From: Melastoma dodecandrum
Taxonomy: Eukaryota; Streptophyta; Magnoliopsida; Myrtales; Melastomataceae
NCBI GenBank assembly: GCA_029817715.1
Contig: JARUPY010000606.1
Span: 5,332,001-5,396,000, forward strand
Direction of reading: 5' to 3'
Length of the DNA stretch: 64,000 nucleotides
Shown: positions 40,961 through 53,141 of the stretch, in pieces
How the letters are laid out: each line of letters begins with the position of its first letter
How positions within the stretch are numbered: the first letter of the stretch is position 1
Notes under the pieces: generated by a model
What the model was told of the DNA's origin: nothing
The model's database searches: none
The model's input: the letters and a program-made list of their open reading frames with translations, nothing else
Program-made: the position numbers and the translations under genes

Positions 40961-43900
40961 TTACATTTGAATTTGGTTCTAAACCGTGCAGTTCCTGAGC
41001 TACATGCTCCATTATAAAGGGTTGAAACTGTGGATAAGGTAGGGATCCTCTCCTACAGTTGGAGCACCCTTAGGTGGGTTGCTGGTTGTAACCACACGTG
41101 ATCTCCAGCAAAACATCGCATATCAACCGCAAAACGCTTTCGGTAGATGATACGTATCCACTATGGGCCACGGAGTACGGCAGAGACATCAATTGGAAGC
41201 AAAGAACTCGGGACAATCCTGGACCAACACGCACTGCAACAACTAGTACACCTGAGTTAGCAATATTATGATTACCAGAACCAGATGGGGCTATTGTTGC
41301 AGATAGGACAGGATTTCCGGAGGTCGCAGGAGCCGCTTGGCCAGCGTTTGTCGTGGAGGTATTAGCCAGTAGGCCATGGGATGAAGCATACCCCGTCTGT
41401 TTTGACAATTATGAGTGAATGGCTGTCAGTCCAGGAAATCCTGAAACAGGAGCAGCTCATGCAGGCCGAGTTGCAGCAGCGAGGGAATGCAAGGGGCCAG
41501 CAGTGAGGCGAATGCAATCCAGAAGCGTTGCAACTTCACCGCCATTTATGAAATCTTCCAGAAACTACAAGAATTGGAAAACTTGGAAGTCAATTCAAGA
41601 GGAGAGAGAGATGCTACCATAGTCGTTCAGGAATTGTGCGAGCATAATAATGCAAGACAGGAAGGCATTCTACCTTAGTATGAGGCCACAGTTGGTCTGG
41701 TGAAACATGCATTGGGCAACCATCTTTCCCAGATTCCCACTCGACAACGAAACGAGCAAGCATGCCAGAACCAAAACTGAACCATAGACTCATCAATCCA
41801 ACCGCCTCAATCCTGAAGACCTTCCTCACTTGATCAGCAAAATTCTAGCCACCATCAGCAACAATTTTGGTTCCAACTGCAGGTTTAACATCAGGATTTG
41901 CATTTATCTCTTCTAACTTATCATCTGCTTCCACCCGACCAATTTCCTCATTCCAAGGGCAAACATTCTAGCGTTAGACAGCCTTCCAACAACAGAGACC
42001 AACTTCCTGATACTATCAGCTTCAACAGATTGATAACTAAGAACTACACCATCTGAATCATAGCGAATATAAGAATCTACATCAGATGTATTTGATTGCT
42101 ATACGAACGCCACAACCCCACGGAGTATTACTGCTGCCTTTCTGAAGCTCCCAAAGATCTCTGAAATGTTGGTCCTTTATCTTAACATCCCAATACATAG
42201 TTCCAGGCCCACCAAGCCGCAAACTTATCTGGTGCCATGAATCATGTCGAGCAAATGGAAGCCGGAACCATATGCAGGAGGAGGCATTTCGTAAACCTAT
42301 TTCTTCAACATATGGAATATACCCACTGGCTGGTTTGTCTGGCATGCTTATTGCTTAGAGAACAGTGCCGCACCACATGAAGGAGGGCGGAGACATATAT
42401 ACAGGACCGAGCATTTCCTTTATTGGCTTCAGCAATGAGGTCACCGTAAGTGTACCCAGGGCTTCTAAATCGATTTTCTTCGGAACCAATGACTTCATGT
42501 TGAAGCGGTTTACTTGGAACCACTTCTGAGATTCTTTTCCTCTTAGAACTTTCAACATCACATACGACGAAACAGAGTGCAGGAATCAAATTCAACATAT
42601 CAGAAGCAGTGCGCTTGCGTAAGCATCTGGGCTGGAGCCATGATGACGAACTGAATCGGTAGCAGGCACTGGAGGAAACCATAGTCAAATCCAACAGCCA
42701 AAATAACAATAATAACAACAATCATAATAATAATAATAATATTTATCTACTTCACAAAGACCGAATTATTTCATGCAATCTTAGACAGACAAGTTACGAA
42801 CATAATCAAGTTGTAAGAGACCTTCTAGATCTAGGCTCGATAATATTTCCAGGCATAGTGCCTGGGAGTCCTTGTGAAGAAGCTGACAAGAGGGAAGGAC
42901 TATTTCCACTTGTCGTATCGGCAGCAGGGGCATCCAACAGTCTCAAGTTATCTTCATTCTTTGGGGCAAAGGAAGACAAAGCCATCGCACGGGGAGTTCT
43001 CATCTCAGGGAAGCCAAGTCCTGTCAGACAGACTTGGAAGTAGATAATCTTTTCATGTTTGTGATCCTTTCCCATTACAGAGGAGAGTGAACTAAGAGAG
43101 GAATGTGAAGAGCCCCTTGACAACCCCATGAGGTGAGAAGACAGGCTTCATGAACTTAGATTGGGATCCCATAGTGGTGAGGAACTTCCAGCTTTAGAAG
43201 TATGAAAATTTGATGGGAGAGAACCATATAATTAGAAGCAGGAGAAGAAAATGATTGTGTAGATGAAAGGGCCACAGACGATCCTTTCTCCAGATTAAAC
43301 ACTTCATCCAATACCGATGAAAAGCTTGATGGAGGACAACCCGAGAGCTGCAAACTGTTATCAAGTCCAAGTCCAGAAAGAAGACCTTGCCTGTAGTTGT
43401 TAGGACCTCCAATGCTAGGCAAAAAGAGCCGACAGTTTTGCCTTGTCTATCAGATTATAATTCAAATCATCTTCATGCATCTGCACTTGGTCGAGGTCAA
43501 TGTTCTTAAAACAACTCCCACACTTGGAGTCACCAAAAGATTGGAATTTTTCCAGATGAATCTGATTGGATTTCCAACAATTTGAATAGTGGCCTGAAGT
43601 CATTATCAAGTTGCAGAAGCAAAAAGTACGAGCTCCCGCAATCTGGAAACCCCAGCAGAACAACATTGCAGAGTCATTTGAAAGGGTCTCGGCAATTTTT
43701 AGAGCAATATCATCATCTTCATACACCTGCAAGGATATGAAAGGCCCAGTTTGTTCAGTTGAATAGCAAAAATAATAAAAGGGGACGCACAGGAAATGAG
43801 TTGTCATTACCTCCAAGCCTAAAGACCTTGAAACGGATGCAAACAAGTGCAATATGCTTTTGCTTCTCAAGTTCGCAAACACTTCAGCTGCATTTGAATT

Positions 43901-44000
43901 TCCCTGGTTCAACGCTTCTTCACTTTCTAAAATTTTGGAAGCGGAGAGTATATTTCCAGTAGTCTGGAGAATGAAGCGAGCAGAGGATCAAATTGCAAAT
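40960..44000 (-). pseudogene. MED14: Mediator subunit 14 pseudogene, middle and C-terminal half
   Basis: MED14 (STRUWWELPETER in Arabidopsis) is the backbone subunit of the Mediator complex in the nucleus. Minus-strand exon pieces appear in gene order: FANLRSKSILHLFASVSRSL (about 43870), VYEDDDIALKIAETLSND (about 43720), QGLLSGLGLDNSLQLSG and SSVLDEVFNLEKGSSVA (43390-43270), KRKRISEVVPSKPLQHEV and IYVSALLHVVRHCSL (42550-42360), IPYVEEIGLRNASSCIWFRL and YWDVKIKDQHFRDLWELQKG (42310-42140), FRIEAVGLMSLWFSFGSGML (about 41815), and RIVPSSLLPIDVSAVLRGP (about 41210). A TAG replaces the Tyr after VLRGP, several other breaks occur, and the N-terminal half is absent. The last exon is not downstream but at 53142-53745, so the locus has been rearranged. 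Confidence 0.85.
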
Positions 44001-44109
44001 CAGAAACTACTGATTCTGCTCAACACTTTCTTAATTTCTCGTCAATGTTTTGAAATCACTAATTCTAGTCAGCAGAGACTCCCTAGATAACTCTTCCTTG
44101 GAAATAATA

Positions 44110-44890
44110 CTTAAGGGCCAAGAACCGATTTGTTGCTTCATTTTGCGGTTAAATTAGTCTGCTGCCTATCATCATTCCAATCAAATGCTTAGAGTTCAAC
44201 TCCTTGGATCCAACCCATGTATTTCCAATTTTAAGTTCAAGCAAGAGATTGCAGAGTATGCTTTTCCTTGTGTAGACGATCAGACAAACAACAACAGTAG
44301 CAACCCAATCAAATTTGTCTTTCTATACATAGAATCTCTTTACAAGTAATGAAATGGTAGTACTTGGATGAATCTGTAAAAGCCTATAAAAAAAGTATAG
44401 ATCAAAACATATTGAAACAAAATAAACTTGCACAAACCTTATGTTAATCCCAAGAGTGAAAAAGGACGATCCATATCCTCGTACATGCAATATCTCCTGC
44501 CCTCATACTCCTCTTCATGGGGCATGCTGTGGAGAAAGTAAAAACATTACGTTACATTACATATGAACAAATGGTTAGTAATTGTCAGATATCTGTAAAT
44601 GTCCTGATCTAACACTAAGTCGTAGAACTGCCTCCAGACAACTTATCCATGTGACACACTCAAGCAACTATTTGATCCCACCTAAATTTAGGTATTCTGC
44701 CGCATAAGAAATTTTTATCATAATTTTTTTAATTAGTACAATAACGTGAAATTCATGTTTAACTTTAAATCACAAAATAGATATTTTAATTTTATATTAG
44801 AGCGAGGATTAGTGAGATTTTTAAGTCGAGTTTTTAATTTTTACCCGAAAAATGTGTTTATGTTCGGGTCGGACCCCAGCAGCATAAGTC
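44110..44890. other. Spacer with one possible exon
   Basis: Apart from AT-rich sequence, the minus strand at about 44530-44448 reads MPHEEEYEGRRYCMYEDMDR after an acceptor-like TCTCCACAG. It is unassigned, possibly an exon of a lost gene. Nothing else was seen. Confidence 0.3.
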
Positions 44891-44896
44891 CGTGTC

Positions 44897-46423
44897 ATGA
44901 ACGCCCTCAAAACGCACCGCTTTCTACGGCCTCTCTCCCTTCCTCCTCCTCCTCCGCCGCCGCCGGTGGTCTCCATGTCGACCTCCCCTCCGCTTCCGGA
45001 CATTGTTCCCTGCCAGCCCCGGGATTATCCGAAGCCGCTCTCCCCTCCTCTACCGGCGGCGTCCAAGCAGACTATTCCGAGGGCATCTTCGAGGTCGGAC
45101 CTCCTCGAGATCTCCGAAGGCGACGTTGTGTACGAGGACGAGTGGCTTCTCGTCGTGAATAAGCCTCAGGGGGTTTACTGCGAGAGCGTCTTGAACTCCG
45201 TGCGTCGCCTTCTTGCCGCTGGCCGATCGGAGGATGGTAAAAATGCTGTTGTTTTAGGGTTTTTGTCGACTATCTCGTCTTTTGTTGGCCGAGTGGGTCG
45301 ATTGTTTATTGCCTGTGTGCCTTCGGAGGGATGAAAATGTATCGCGGTATGATCCCCCCCACCCCTCCGAATTGCTGATGATTGAGTTCGCACAGTCCGG
45401 TCAGCACGGCTTCTTCATTGACAAGGTAGAGGAGCTTTGTTGGTGTGGAAAGTGTGAAAGTACCCCCCCCCCCCCCAATCTAAACTAGAAAAACAGCTCG
45501 AATGCAGTATCTTTTGAAGCAGCTCTGCTTAGTTAGGCCTTCTTTTGTGGGAGGGTTAACTTGTTCGCTGTAGTAATTTCTGGAGATGGTTTTGTTTAAC
45601 CTTGATTGAGATTTGAGATTTCTTTCCAGTAATATGGAGCGGCCTCCTTGGTTCATGCCCCAACTGAATTTGCTATTATTCGTTCCTGCTATTGACTGCT
45701 TGTCAGTTTTCTGTTGATAGGGATAACCGATGCATTGCTGGAGCTCCACCTTGCCAACCGGCTTGATTGAGACACTAGTGGTGTTCTACTCAGTACTAAA
45801 TCGCATAAAGTCGCCGCTAAGCTTGTTAGAGCATTTACGGAGCATATGGTGGTGAAATCATACGTAGCTCTCTGTGTTGGGGTTGCGCCAAAATGGGATA
45901 GTATCACAATTCGATCAGGTCACGGCAGGTCACAGTTTGGATCTATGCAGCATCAGATGTGGGGAGAGCATTGCCCGGCGGTTCCCTCGTGCGCAACATG
46001 GAGACATCTTTCCGAGTTTTGTCCATTAAAGAAAAAGGGAGCTTCATCAAGGTTCCTCCCCGAAATACTGACGACGATCAAGAGACTATGGTTGTCGAAG
46101 AGGAAACAAATTCAGTTCTGGATGGTACTGAAGCAAAAGTCGAGGTCTTGGTGAGAACGTTTCCTAAAAGTGGGAGAACGCATCAGATCCGGCTGCATTG
46201 TCAGTATATTGGAATCCCTTTGATGGGTGATGTGAAGTACGAGGGTATGCACGAGTGGGAAGGTAAGTCTTTTGAATTCTATTTGCTCCATGCCGAAAGC
46301 TTGTCCTTCGAGCACCCCATAACAAGGTTGCCGATAAAGATTCAGGCACCGATTCCTTCATGGGAGAGGAATGCCTTGTGGAGTAGAAATATCGTAATAG
46401 CATGCATTGTTCACCTGTATTGA
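44897..46423 (+). pseudogene. RNA pseudouridine synthase (RluA-type) pseudogene
   Basis: RluA-family enzymes isomerise uridine in RNA. Exon 1 from ATG 44897 encodes a Pro/Ser-rich, possibly organelle-targeting N-terminus, then GDVVYEDEWLLVVNKPQGVY, the start of the catalytic domain, and ends near 45236. After an intron of about 0.5 kb the frame reads LELHLANRLD, then TGA, then DTSG. The family motif there is RLDxxTSG, with the catalytic Asp still present and the following Arg replaced by a stop. From 45959 GRALPGGSLVRNMETSFRVL, FPKSGRTHQIRLHCQYIGIP and LLHAESLSFEHPITRLPIKI follow intact. A small deletion breaks the frame near 45940. It resembles plant RNA pseudouridine synthase 1. Confidence 0.82.
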
Positions 46424-46739
46424 AGCCACCTTTGGCCGTTCTGTTTATTTTGCTGGGAAAATGGAGTCGTGTGGAGTGATGGGGGAGACATGCATTGAAG
46501 AAAAGTTCAACGGCTCCATTCTTTGGGCTCTATGGTGTTTGTGATCTCAAAGTGCTGGATTTTAACCAGATTTTCGAACACATTAGCGTCAACTACAGAT
46601 ATTATCCCTGATCGAATAATATAAAACCACATAAAATAAGTCTCTCATTGCTCAACTACTCATAATGTCAGAACCACAACAGATAAAAAGCAAATCCAAG
46701 ACATAATTTGGGAGGTAAACAACAATGAAGATGAAAATT

Positions 46740-46803
46740 ATGCCGTCGTGATTGTTCCAACTTAATTTGGGAAGAACATGCCGTCGTGATTGTTCCAACT
46801 TAA
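46740..46803. repeat. Short direct repeat upstream of the gag fragment
   Basis: ATGCCGTCGTGATTGTTCCA starts at about 46740 and again at about 46779, each followed by ACTTAAT, with a 12-base spacer. The preceding 300 bases after the pseudouridine synthase pseudogene hold nothing recognisable. Confidence 0.75.
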
Positions 46804-47331
46804 TGGGCCACGACAAAGAAGGACAAGGGGCTGGAGTAGTGCGGGTGACCAGACAAACCAAGGTAGACTTTCCAAATTTTGATGGAACAAAGGTGCAAGA
46901 GTGGTTGTTCAAATGTGAGCGTTATTTTGAGTTAGATGAGACCCCGTCGGAGCTTAAAGTGAGTATAGCATCCGTGTATTTATCTGGGTTGGCGATAGAG
47001 TGGCATTATGCATTCTTGAAAGGCAGGGGAATGCAGGGTGCGGTGAGTTGAGAGGAGTATTCTGCAAGCATGATGTTACGATTCGGTTCGAATGACTTAA
47101 CTCGACCAATAGTGCAACTGGAAGAGCTCGAGGAGGGAGGTAGCTATGCTGAGTATGCGGATGCTTTTTTCTCGCTGGTTATGAAAGTTGAGCTGTCCAC
47201 TGAAGACCAGGTTTCTCTTTTCATTGGAGGACTGAAGAAGGAGAATAAGAAGTTGATTACAGTTTTAAAACCCCGTACCTTACAGCAGGCCACAGCGTTA
47301 GGCAAGACGCTTTCAACAGAAGAAGATCCAT
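46800..47331 (+). mobile_element. Ty3 gag fragment fused to the truncated GME
   Basis: The frame reads TRQTKVDFPNFDGTKVQEWL, FKCERYFELDETPSELKVSI and EWHYAFLKGRG, then a TGA, then MMLRFGSNDLTRPIVQLEEL and LKKENKKLITVLKPRTLQQA. This is the capsid core of a chromovirus gag, related to but distinct from the element at 1804-7497. There are no LTRs, protease or RT around it. It stops at 47331-47337 where GME sequence begins, so it is a fragment caught at the breakpoint of the segmental duplication. Confidence 0.85.
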
Positions 47332-48803
47332 ATGATGGAGGACATGTTCTGCCATGAATTCCACCTGGTTGACCTAAGGGTCATGGATAACTGCCTGAAG
47401 GTCGCTAAAGGCGCCGACCATGTGTTTAATCTTGCTGCCAACATGGGTGGAATGGGTTTCATTCAGTCCAACCACTCCGTTATCATGTATAACAACACCA
47501 TGATCAGCTTCAACATGCTGGAGGCTGCCAGGATCGGTAGCGTCAAGAGGTGCTTGCTCTACGTGATATCCTGGAGAAGCGATGTGATATTGGAGGCTTA
47601 CATGACAGGTTCTCTGACTCGTTCGAGGTTCTCTGTCCACACAGGTTCTTCTACGCCTCCAATGCTTGCATCTACCCCGAATTCAAGCAGCTTGAGACCA
47701 ACGTGAGCCTGAAAGAATCGGATGCCTGGCCTGCTGAGGTATGATATTTCTTGGGTTAAAATGCTTCATAATGTCTGTTATTGAACCTTCTATCCTGTTG
47801 TGAAGATAAGAAAGTTCAATTTCTCGATAGACGGTTTATGTTCTATGAATTCCTATCAATATTTCCAGCCTCAAGATGCTTATGGTCTGGAGAAGCTTGC
47901 AACTGAGGAGCTATGCAAGCATTACACCAAAGATTTTGGAATTGAATGCCGCATCGGAAGGTTCCATAATATTTATGGTCCCTTTGGGACATGGAAGGGT
48001 AAGGGAGTAGTTCTCAGCACTTTTCTAATCTCACCTTGCCTGGCCATGAATTATAAGCTCGTGCTCTATTCTAGAGGCGGCAGGGAGAAGGCCCCTGCTG
48101 CTTTCTGCAGGAAGGCTATTACATCTATACACAAGTTCGAGATGTGGGGTGATGGACTACAGACTCGATCCTTCACTTTTATTGATGAATGCGTGGAAGG
48201 TGTTCTGAGGTTTGTTTTCCTGGAGTGTTTCCAGCAATGAAGTATGATATTTTATCATGTTTTCACAGCTGAGAAAACTTCTCATGCAGACTAACTAAAT
48301 CAGACTTCCGTGAGCCTGTTAACATCGGTAGTGATGAGATGGTTAGCATGAACGATATGGCGGAGATTGTTCTCAGCTTTGAGGACAGGAAGCTGCCAAT
48401 TCACCACATTCCTGGCCCCGAGGGTGTCCGGGGCCGCAATTCGGACAACACCTTGATTAAGGAGAAGCTTGGATGGGCTCCCACCATGAAGTTAAAGGTA
48501 TTGTCTATTATGGGCACCTTGAAATGTCTCTCTGCGTGCTCCTTTAAGGGGTGGTAATTACCATCTTTACTGGACATCTGGGGAACTACGAATGCTTGCT
48601 TCCTGCCGCATATCAATCATTTGTCTTGATTTCTTTTCTTCCTGAAGGATGGGCTGAAGATCACTTACTTCTGGATCAAGGAGCAAATTGAGAAAGAGAA
48701 GGCTCAAGGGATTGATCTGTCAGTGTATGGGTCATCGAAAGTGGTGGGCACTCAAGCCCCAGTTCAGCTTGGTTCACTGAGAGCTGCCGATGGCAAAGAG
48801 TGA
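47332..48803 (+). pseudogene. GDP-mannose 3,5-epimerase, N-terminally truncated duplicate
   Basis: Exons 47332-47549, 47645-47738, 47869-47998, 48077-48209, 48290-48497 and 48648-48803 match GME exons from the MTEDMFCHEF region onward. All splice sites and the frame are kept. About 67 N-terminal residues, including the NAD-binding GAGGFIASHIARRL, are absent. An ATG at the junction gives MMEDMFCHEFHLVD, so a shortened protein of about 310 residues could be read, but it could not bind NAD as GME does. Substitutions relative to the intact copy include Asp to Asn in NLAANMGG, Gly to Ser before VKR, Ser to Asn in YASNACIYPEF beside the catalytic Cys, and Asp to His in SIHKFEMWG. It is almost certainly not an active epimerase. 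Confidence 0.9.
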
Positions 48804-48901
48804 ATTACACTTGGCGAGAAGGCAATCCATAACCCCAGTACTGCTGTTACTGCGGAAAAAGAAATGACAAGCCTCAGTTTTAACGTTGATGTGGCGATCC
48901 T

Positions 48902-48907
48902 AATAAA
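48902..48907 (+). terminator. Poly(A) signal of the GME duplicate
   Basis: AATAAA, same context as 13579-13584. Confidence 0.5.
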
Positions 48908-49211
48908 ACGATGAAATGTGTTTGTATACTCTATTAGTTGAATACGTTTGGCGTTGCAGTAGGAGCATGTAGGAGTAATTCATCACAGTATTTGCCCTTG
49001 TGGCCTTTCTGAAATGAAAAGTTTCCCATCACACTGTCATTGATATTCATTCCTCTGTGGGATGCTGTGTTCTTTGGATGAAATTATTGCACTACGGCAT
49101 TGTGTGCTCATGCTCGTGGAGGTAGTGTTTCCGAGTAGGAACAAAAGTAGCACGCTCTGCATGAAGGTGGAACGCACGTAGTCCGCAAGAAGAGATTAAA
49201 CCTTCAACTCG

Positions 49212-50320
49212 CTTGCTGCAAAGCTTCGCCAGAGCGGAGGAGGCCCATCGGCCATTCCGAGAAGAGTGATGGGCGATGAGGATGGATCATGGTTGGCTCG
49301 ATCTCGATACATTGCTTGTGAAGTAGGAGTCTGCAGCCCCATTTACAAACATACATCGGACCAGTTGGCTTGGAACCGCAGTAAAAGCAACGTCCTGAAT
49401 CAGATTTTGTTCTCCGACAGAGGAGCAGCGGATGCTTATGCCACGTCCATTCGATTGATGCACTCTTACTTTCCTCCTTTTAATAAGAAAGGGTCGGGAT
49501 GGTGCATCCAACATGCACAAAGAAATAGCAAGAAGTGCACCAATATCACAACTCGGCCTTCAGGGAACTCAAGCAAGATCTGCAATGCAGTTTGTCATTG
49601 TTCGGGACAACGAGTGTACAGGACGGGGTTTTGATCCTGTGAAGCGGGTATTGAAGAATCTCGGGCGCTTGAATCCAGTCGATGTGAATAAAAACCTGAC
49701 AATTTTCACAGCCGATGAACTCCCCTGATTTGTCCGATCCACAACAATATGTGCAGCTGCCACCCCCCTTAACTCCAGCAAAGATCTCCAGTCGATGGCT
49801 GGGATAGACTCGTGGAGCTTTAGCCCCAATGGCATAGTATAGACCTTGAAGGCATCTCTGGTGGATAAGGAACTGACACCCATGATCCAAGCATATGTAA
49901 CCGTCCGCCTCGACACGTGCCAGGCACATCAAGCAATCACCTTTCCTGATGAAGACATTCTTCACGAAGAAGGAAGTCAATAGGTGTGGGTGAGGCAGGA
50001 TGGTGATCCGCTCCGGGATTTCCCCAGGAGAGCCTCCTTGGTCAGGCAGGGTGGACAAAGCACAGCCCATGTCCAGATCGAAGTCCCACTTGTCTCACCG
50101 GAACGAGCTACCGGTGAAATCAGAACTTTCGCCACTAGCTTTACATCCGAGGTGTGGCCGCCAATGGATGAGAAACAGAGGGTGGGTGGGGTGTAAAGGG
50201 TAGCGATCTATCTGGGGAGGCGCCTCGGCGCATACTTTGTGGTACATGGATGCGAAGTCCCTACAGGAGTAGCCTCGGGCAATAACACCCTCCCATTACA
50301 GATCATCTGTGTTCGTCTTG
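49212..50320 (-). pseudogene. DC1 zinc-finger protein pseudogene, copy B
   Basis: A single open frame of 174 codons (50070-49546) carries several modules that are frameshifted in copy A: MGCALSTLPDQGGSPGEIPE, KGDCLMCLARVEADGYICLD, QFLIHQRCLQG, CTYCCGSDKSGEFIGCENC and HCRSCLSSLKAEL. It closes at a TGA shared with copy A. The next module continues as WCTSCYFFVHVGC. After a TAA not seen in copy A it resumes WTWHKHPLLLCRR and CFYCGS, MYVCKWGC, LLLHKQC to about 49300. One Cys is replaced (VFIHIDW where copy A has CIHIDC), so a zinc site is lost. Confidence 0.75.
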
Positions 50321-51038
50321 GTAACTGCCCATGTTCTCTACTACCGCTTCTCAATCACATAGAAAACCGGACTTCTCTTTTCCTAATTGCAGGTTTGCAA
50401 ACATGATAAGGCTACAGGCGGACAGCTACAACAAGCCAGTTCCTCGAGGACCACGCTTACGGCACGGTTCATGATTCGGTGCTCTCGGGAGTGAAGTACC
50501 TCTTCTCCATCGAGTTGGTGGCATCAGGAAGGCGCTGATCACGATCCGCCATCGCATTCGCCATCGACTGTTAATAGTCAAACATTCTATCCATCTCTGT
50601 GTACGACTATCCCCATATGTATGCAATCCATTGTTTAGTCTCTTAGTAACGATCGGAGGACTGTTAAAATAAAATACGAAGGCGTTGTTTTCTTCACTTT
50701 TTAACAGTAATATTTTATGTAATTTATAAATTTAAAAATTTCGATAAATAATTTTTAAAAATAAACTACAACAATTCGAGGAGGTTAAGGCCCTATTTGG
50801 TAAGAAAACAAAGTTTATTTTCTATGATATTTGTTATTAAATATAAAAATAATTTTTTAAAATTTTCAGTTTTCGTAATCTTTCTTAAAACGGGAACTGA
50901 AAGTAAGAAATGAACCATCGTCATCTTTCACATTACCAGTAAGTGCCGCTCCTTGTCCCTCATCTGTAGTAGGACTCAACTAAAGGTTCTCTTTGGAAGT
51001 GGTAGATCCTTGGAACGATCTTTGGGGAAGAAGGAAAG

Positions 51039-52670
51039 ATGGACAAGTCTGCGAAGAACCCAGCAACGGATGTTCCAAGAGTGAAGCTAGGCGCTCAAGG
51101 TCTTGAGGTAATAAAGGATGTTCTTTGGTTTTTCCAACAACTGGGGAATTTGATTCAGATGCAAAACCCTCATTTTGATTATTTCTGGGTGGTAGAAAAA
51201 GATGTTTCTTTTGCTAAAAATTTTTGTTGGGTTTGGTGGTAAATCGGTGGGTTTGAAGGTGTCTAAGCGTGGGTTTGGATGCACGAGCCTGCGGGAGGTT
51301 ACAAAGCTCCACTTTCTGAGGAAGAAGCCATCTCATTAATGAAGGAAGCGCCTTTGACAAGGGCATCACTTTCTTTGATACTTCCGATATTTATGGCCCA
51401 TTCACCAACGAAATCCTTGTCGGGATGGTTCCTCCCTTCACCCTGTTTGTCTGTACTGTTCTTTTCTGCTACGTTGTTCTAGTCGGAAATTGTTAGCCCC
51501 CTTCGTTTTAGGCCTTGGTGCAATTGCCGAGGGAAGGGATCCAGGTCGCCACCAAGTTCGGATTCGTCCCTGGAGTACCCGGGTGTAAAGTCCGTGGTGA
51601 CCCTGAATACGTCCGTGCTTGTTGCGAGGGGAGCTTGGATCGTCTGGGCTTGGATTACATCGATCTGTATTACCAGCATCGGGTGGATACCTCGGTGCCC
51701 ATAGAGGAAACCGTGAGCTCGGATGCTGTCACTGTTTCATTCTTGGCAGAATGCGTAAACCGACTGTTTCGTGGATTGCACTCGTTGCTAATACTGGATT
51801 CGCGAATGACTGTGCAGGTGAAAGAGCTGAAGAAGCTTGTGGAGGAGGGGAAGGTGAGGTACATTGGTCTGTCAAAAGCGAGTCCCGACACCATAAGGAG
51901 GGCGCATTATGTTCATCCTATCTCGGCCGTCCAAATGGAGTGGTCTCTTTGGTCTCGTGATATCGAGGATGGAATATGCAGGTTCATTTAACAGTGTAAT
52001 TGCCTTCGTAATTGGATAAGAGAAGTCGATTCACTCTTTATTATTTCGAAACAATTGTTATCGCAGGGAGCTTGGGATCGGAATTGTTGACTGGTTTCTT
52101 TGGAGGCACTGGTATTACTGAAAGTCTTCCTGCTGACAGTAGGCTGGTAAATTTTCCTCAATCACTTGCTGTGAAGGATGAACTAAACTTTTAATGATAT
52201 TGTCGTTATTCCACCAGGGGAATCACCCGAGATTCCAAAAGGAGAACTTGGAAATGAATAAGAGTATCTATGCACGGCTAGAAGCTCTTGCCACTAAACA
52301 CGAATGCACCCCTGCCCAACTGGCACTGGGTTGGCTTATCCAGCAGGGATATGTGTTGTGCCCATATTCCCGGTAAGAGTGATCCCATTTACCCATGTTG
52401 CCGGTGTGATGCCGTTTAATGATGAATACAATTACAACTGCAGTTTTTTCCTTTCCTTTGAGATTCCCAGGGACAAGCAAGAGCAAGAACTTGGACACCA
52501 ACATTTGTTCTTTTAGACTGAAGCTTTCTTCGGATGAGCTGAATGAAGTGTCCAATGCTGTCCCCATGAATGAAGTAGCCGGGCAAAGAAACTGGGGATC
52601 GATATCTTCTCTAACTTGGCAGTCTGCTGACACCCCGCCCCTAAATTGCAATTCCAGCAGAGTTGCATGA
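51039..52670 (+). pseudogene. Aldo-keto reductase pseudogene, copy B
   Basis: Same structure as copy A, in places better kept. Exon 1 is 51039-51107. Exon 2 begins at about 51259 and shares the two-base gain before FDKGITFF, so that lesion predates the duplication. Exon 3 from about 51529 reads [19 protein letters not shown]. Exon 4 is complete with a good acceptor ([20 protein letters not shown], 51820-51970). The later exon reads RFQKENLEMNKSIYARLEAL and HECTPAQLALGWLIQQG, and the last reads LSSDELNEVSNAVPMNEVAG. The catalytic Tyr/Lys region in exons 2-3 cannot be read in one frame. Not functional. Confidence 0.85.
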
Positions 52671-53141
52671 TGTCACCACACTAAATCAGCATATGCGAGG
52701 CTCGTACGCCGCAGGAGACGGACATAAACGAAACCTCCTGCTCCTGCAGTACTGGAAGCTCCTCAAGTATGACGAATTGTAAGGGCCATGCCAGTAAATT
52801 GCATAAAATTCTGCTACTTTGTGCATCAATCTTGTCAGCACCTTGAACATTTTACAAAAAAAGTATAAGACGGTGAAACTGTCGATGGATCGAATAAACC
52901 GACTGTTGATTTCCAACAACAGATGACTTGTAAGAACGACCTCATGTGCATCAAGCCAAACAATTTTACAGCTTTTCAGAGTATCTGAAGACAATACCAG
53001 CTAAAAAATGACTATTTTAAAATGATCAGAGAGTATGACCTATACATACAAAGTGTGAAAATCGCACTTCTAACTTCTAAGAAGTCGCTGCCATGAGTAT
53101 CGGTTTAAGATTGTCTAAACATCAACATCTACCAGTTAGTA

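Noticed and set aside
42712..42745. AAT/ATA microsatellite near MED14
   Set aside because: Short simple repeat in an intron, nothing unusual.
47070..47357. gag-GME fusion protein
   Set aside because: The gag frame enters GME out of frame and stops after a few codons; only the separate ATG at 47332 is in the GME frame.
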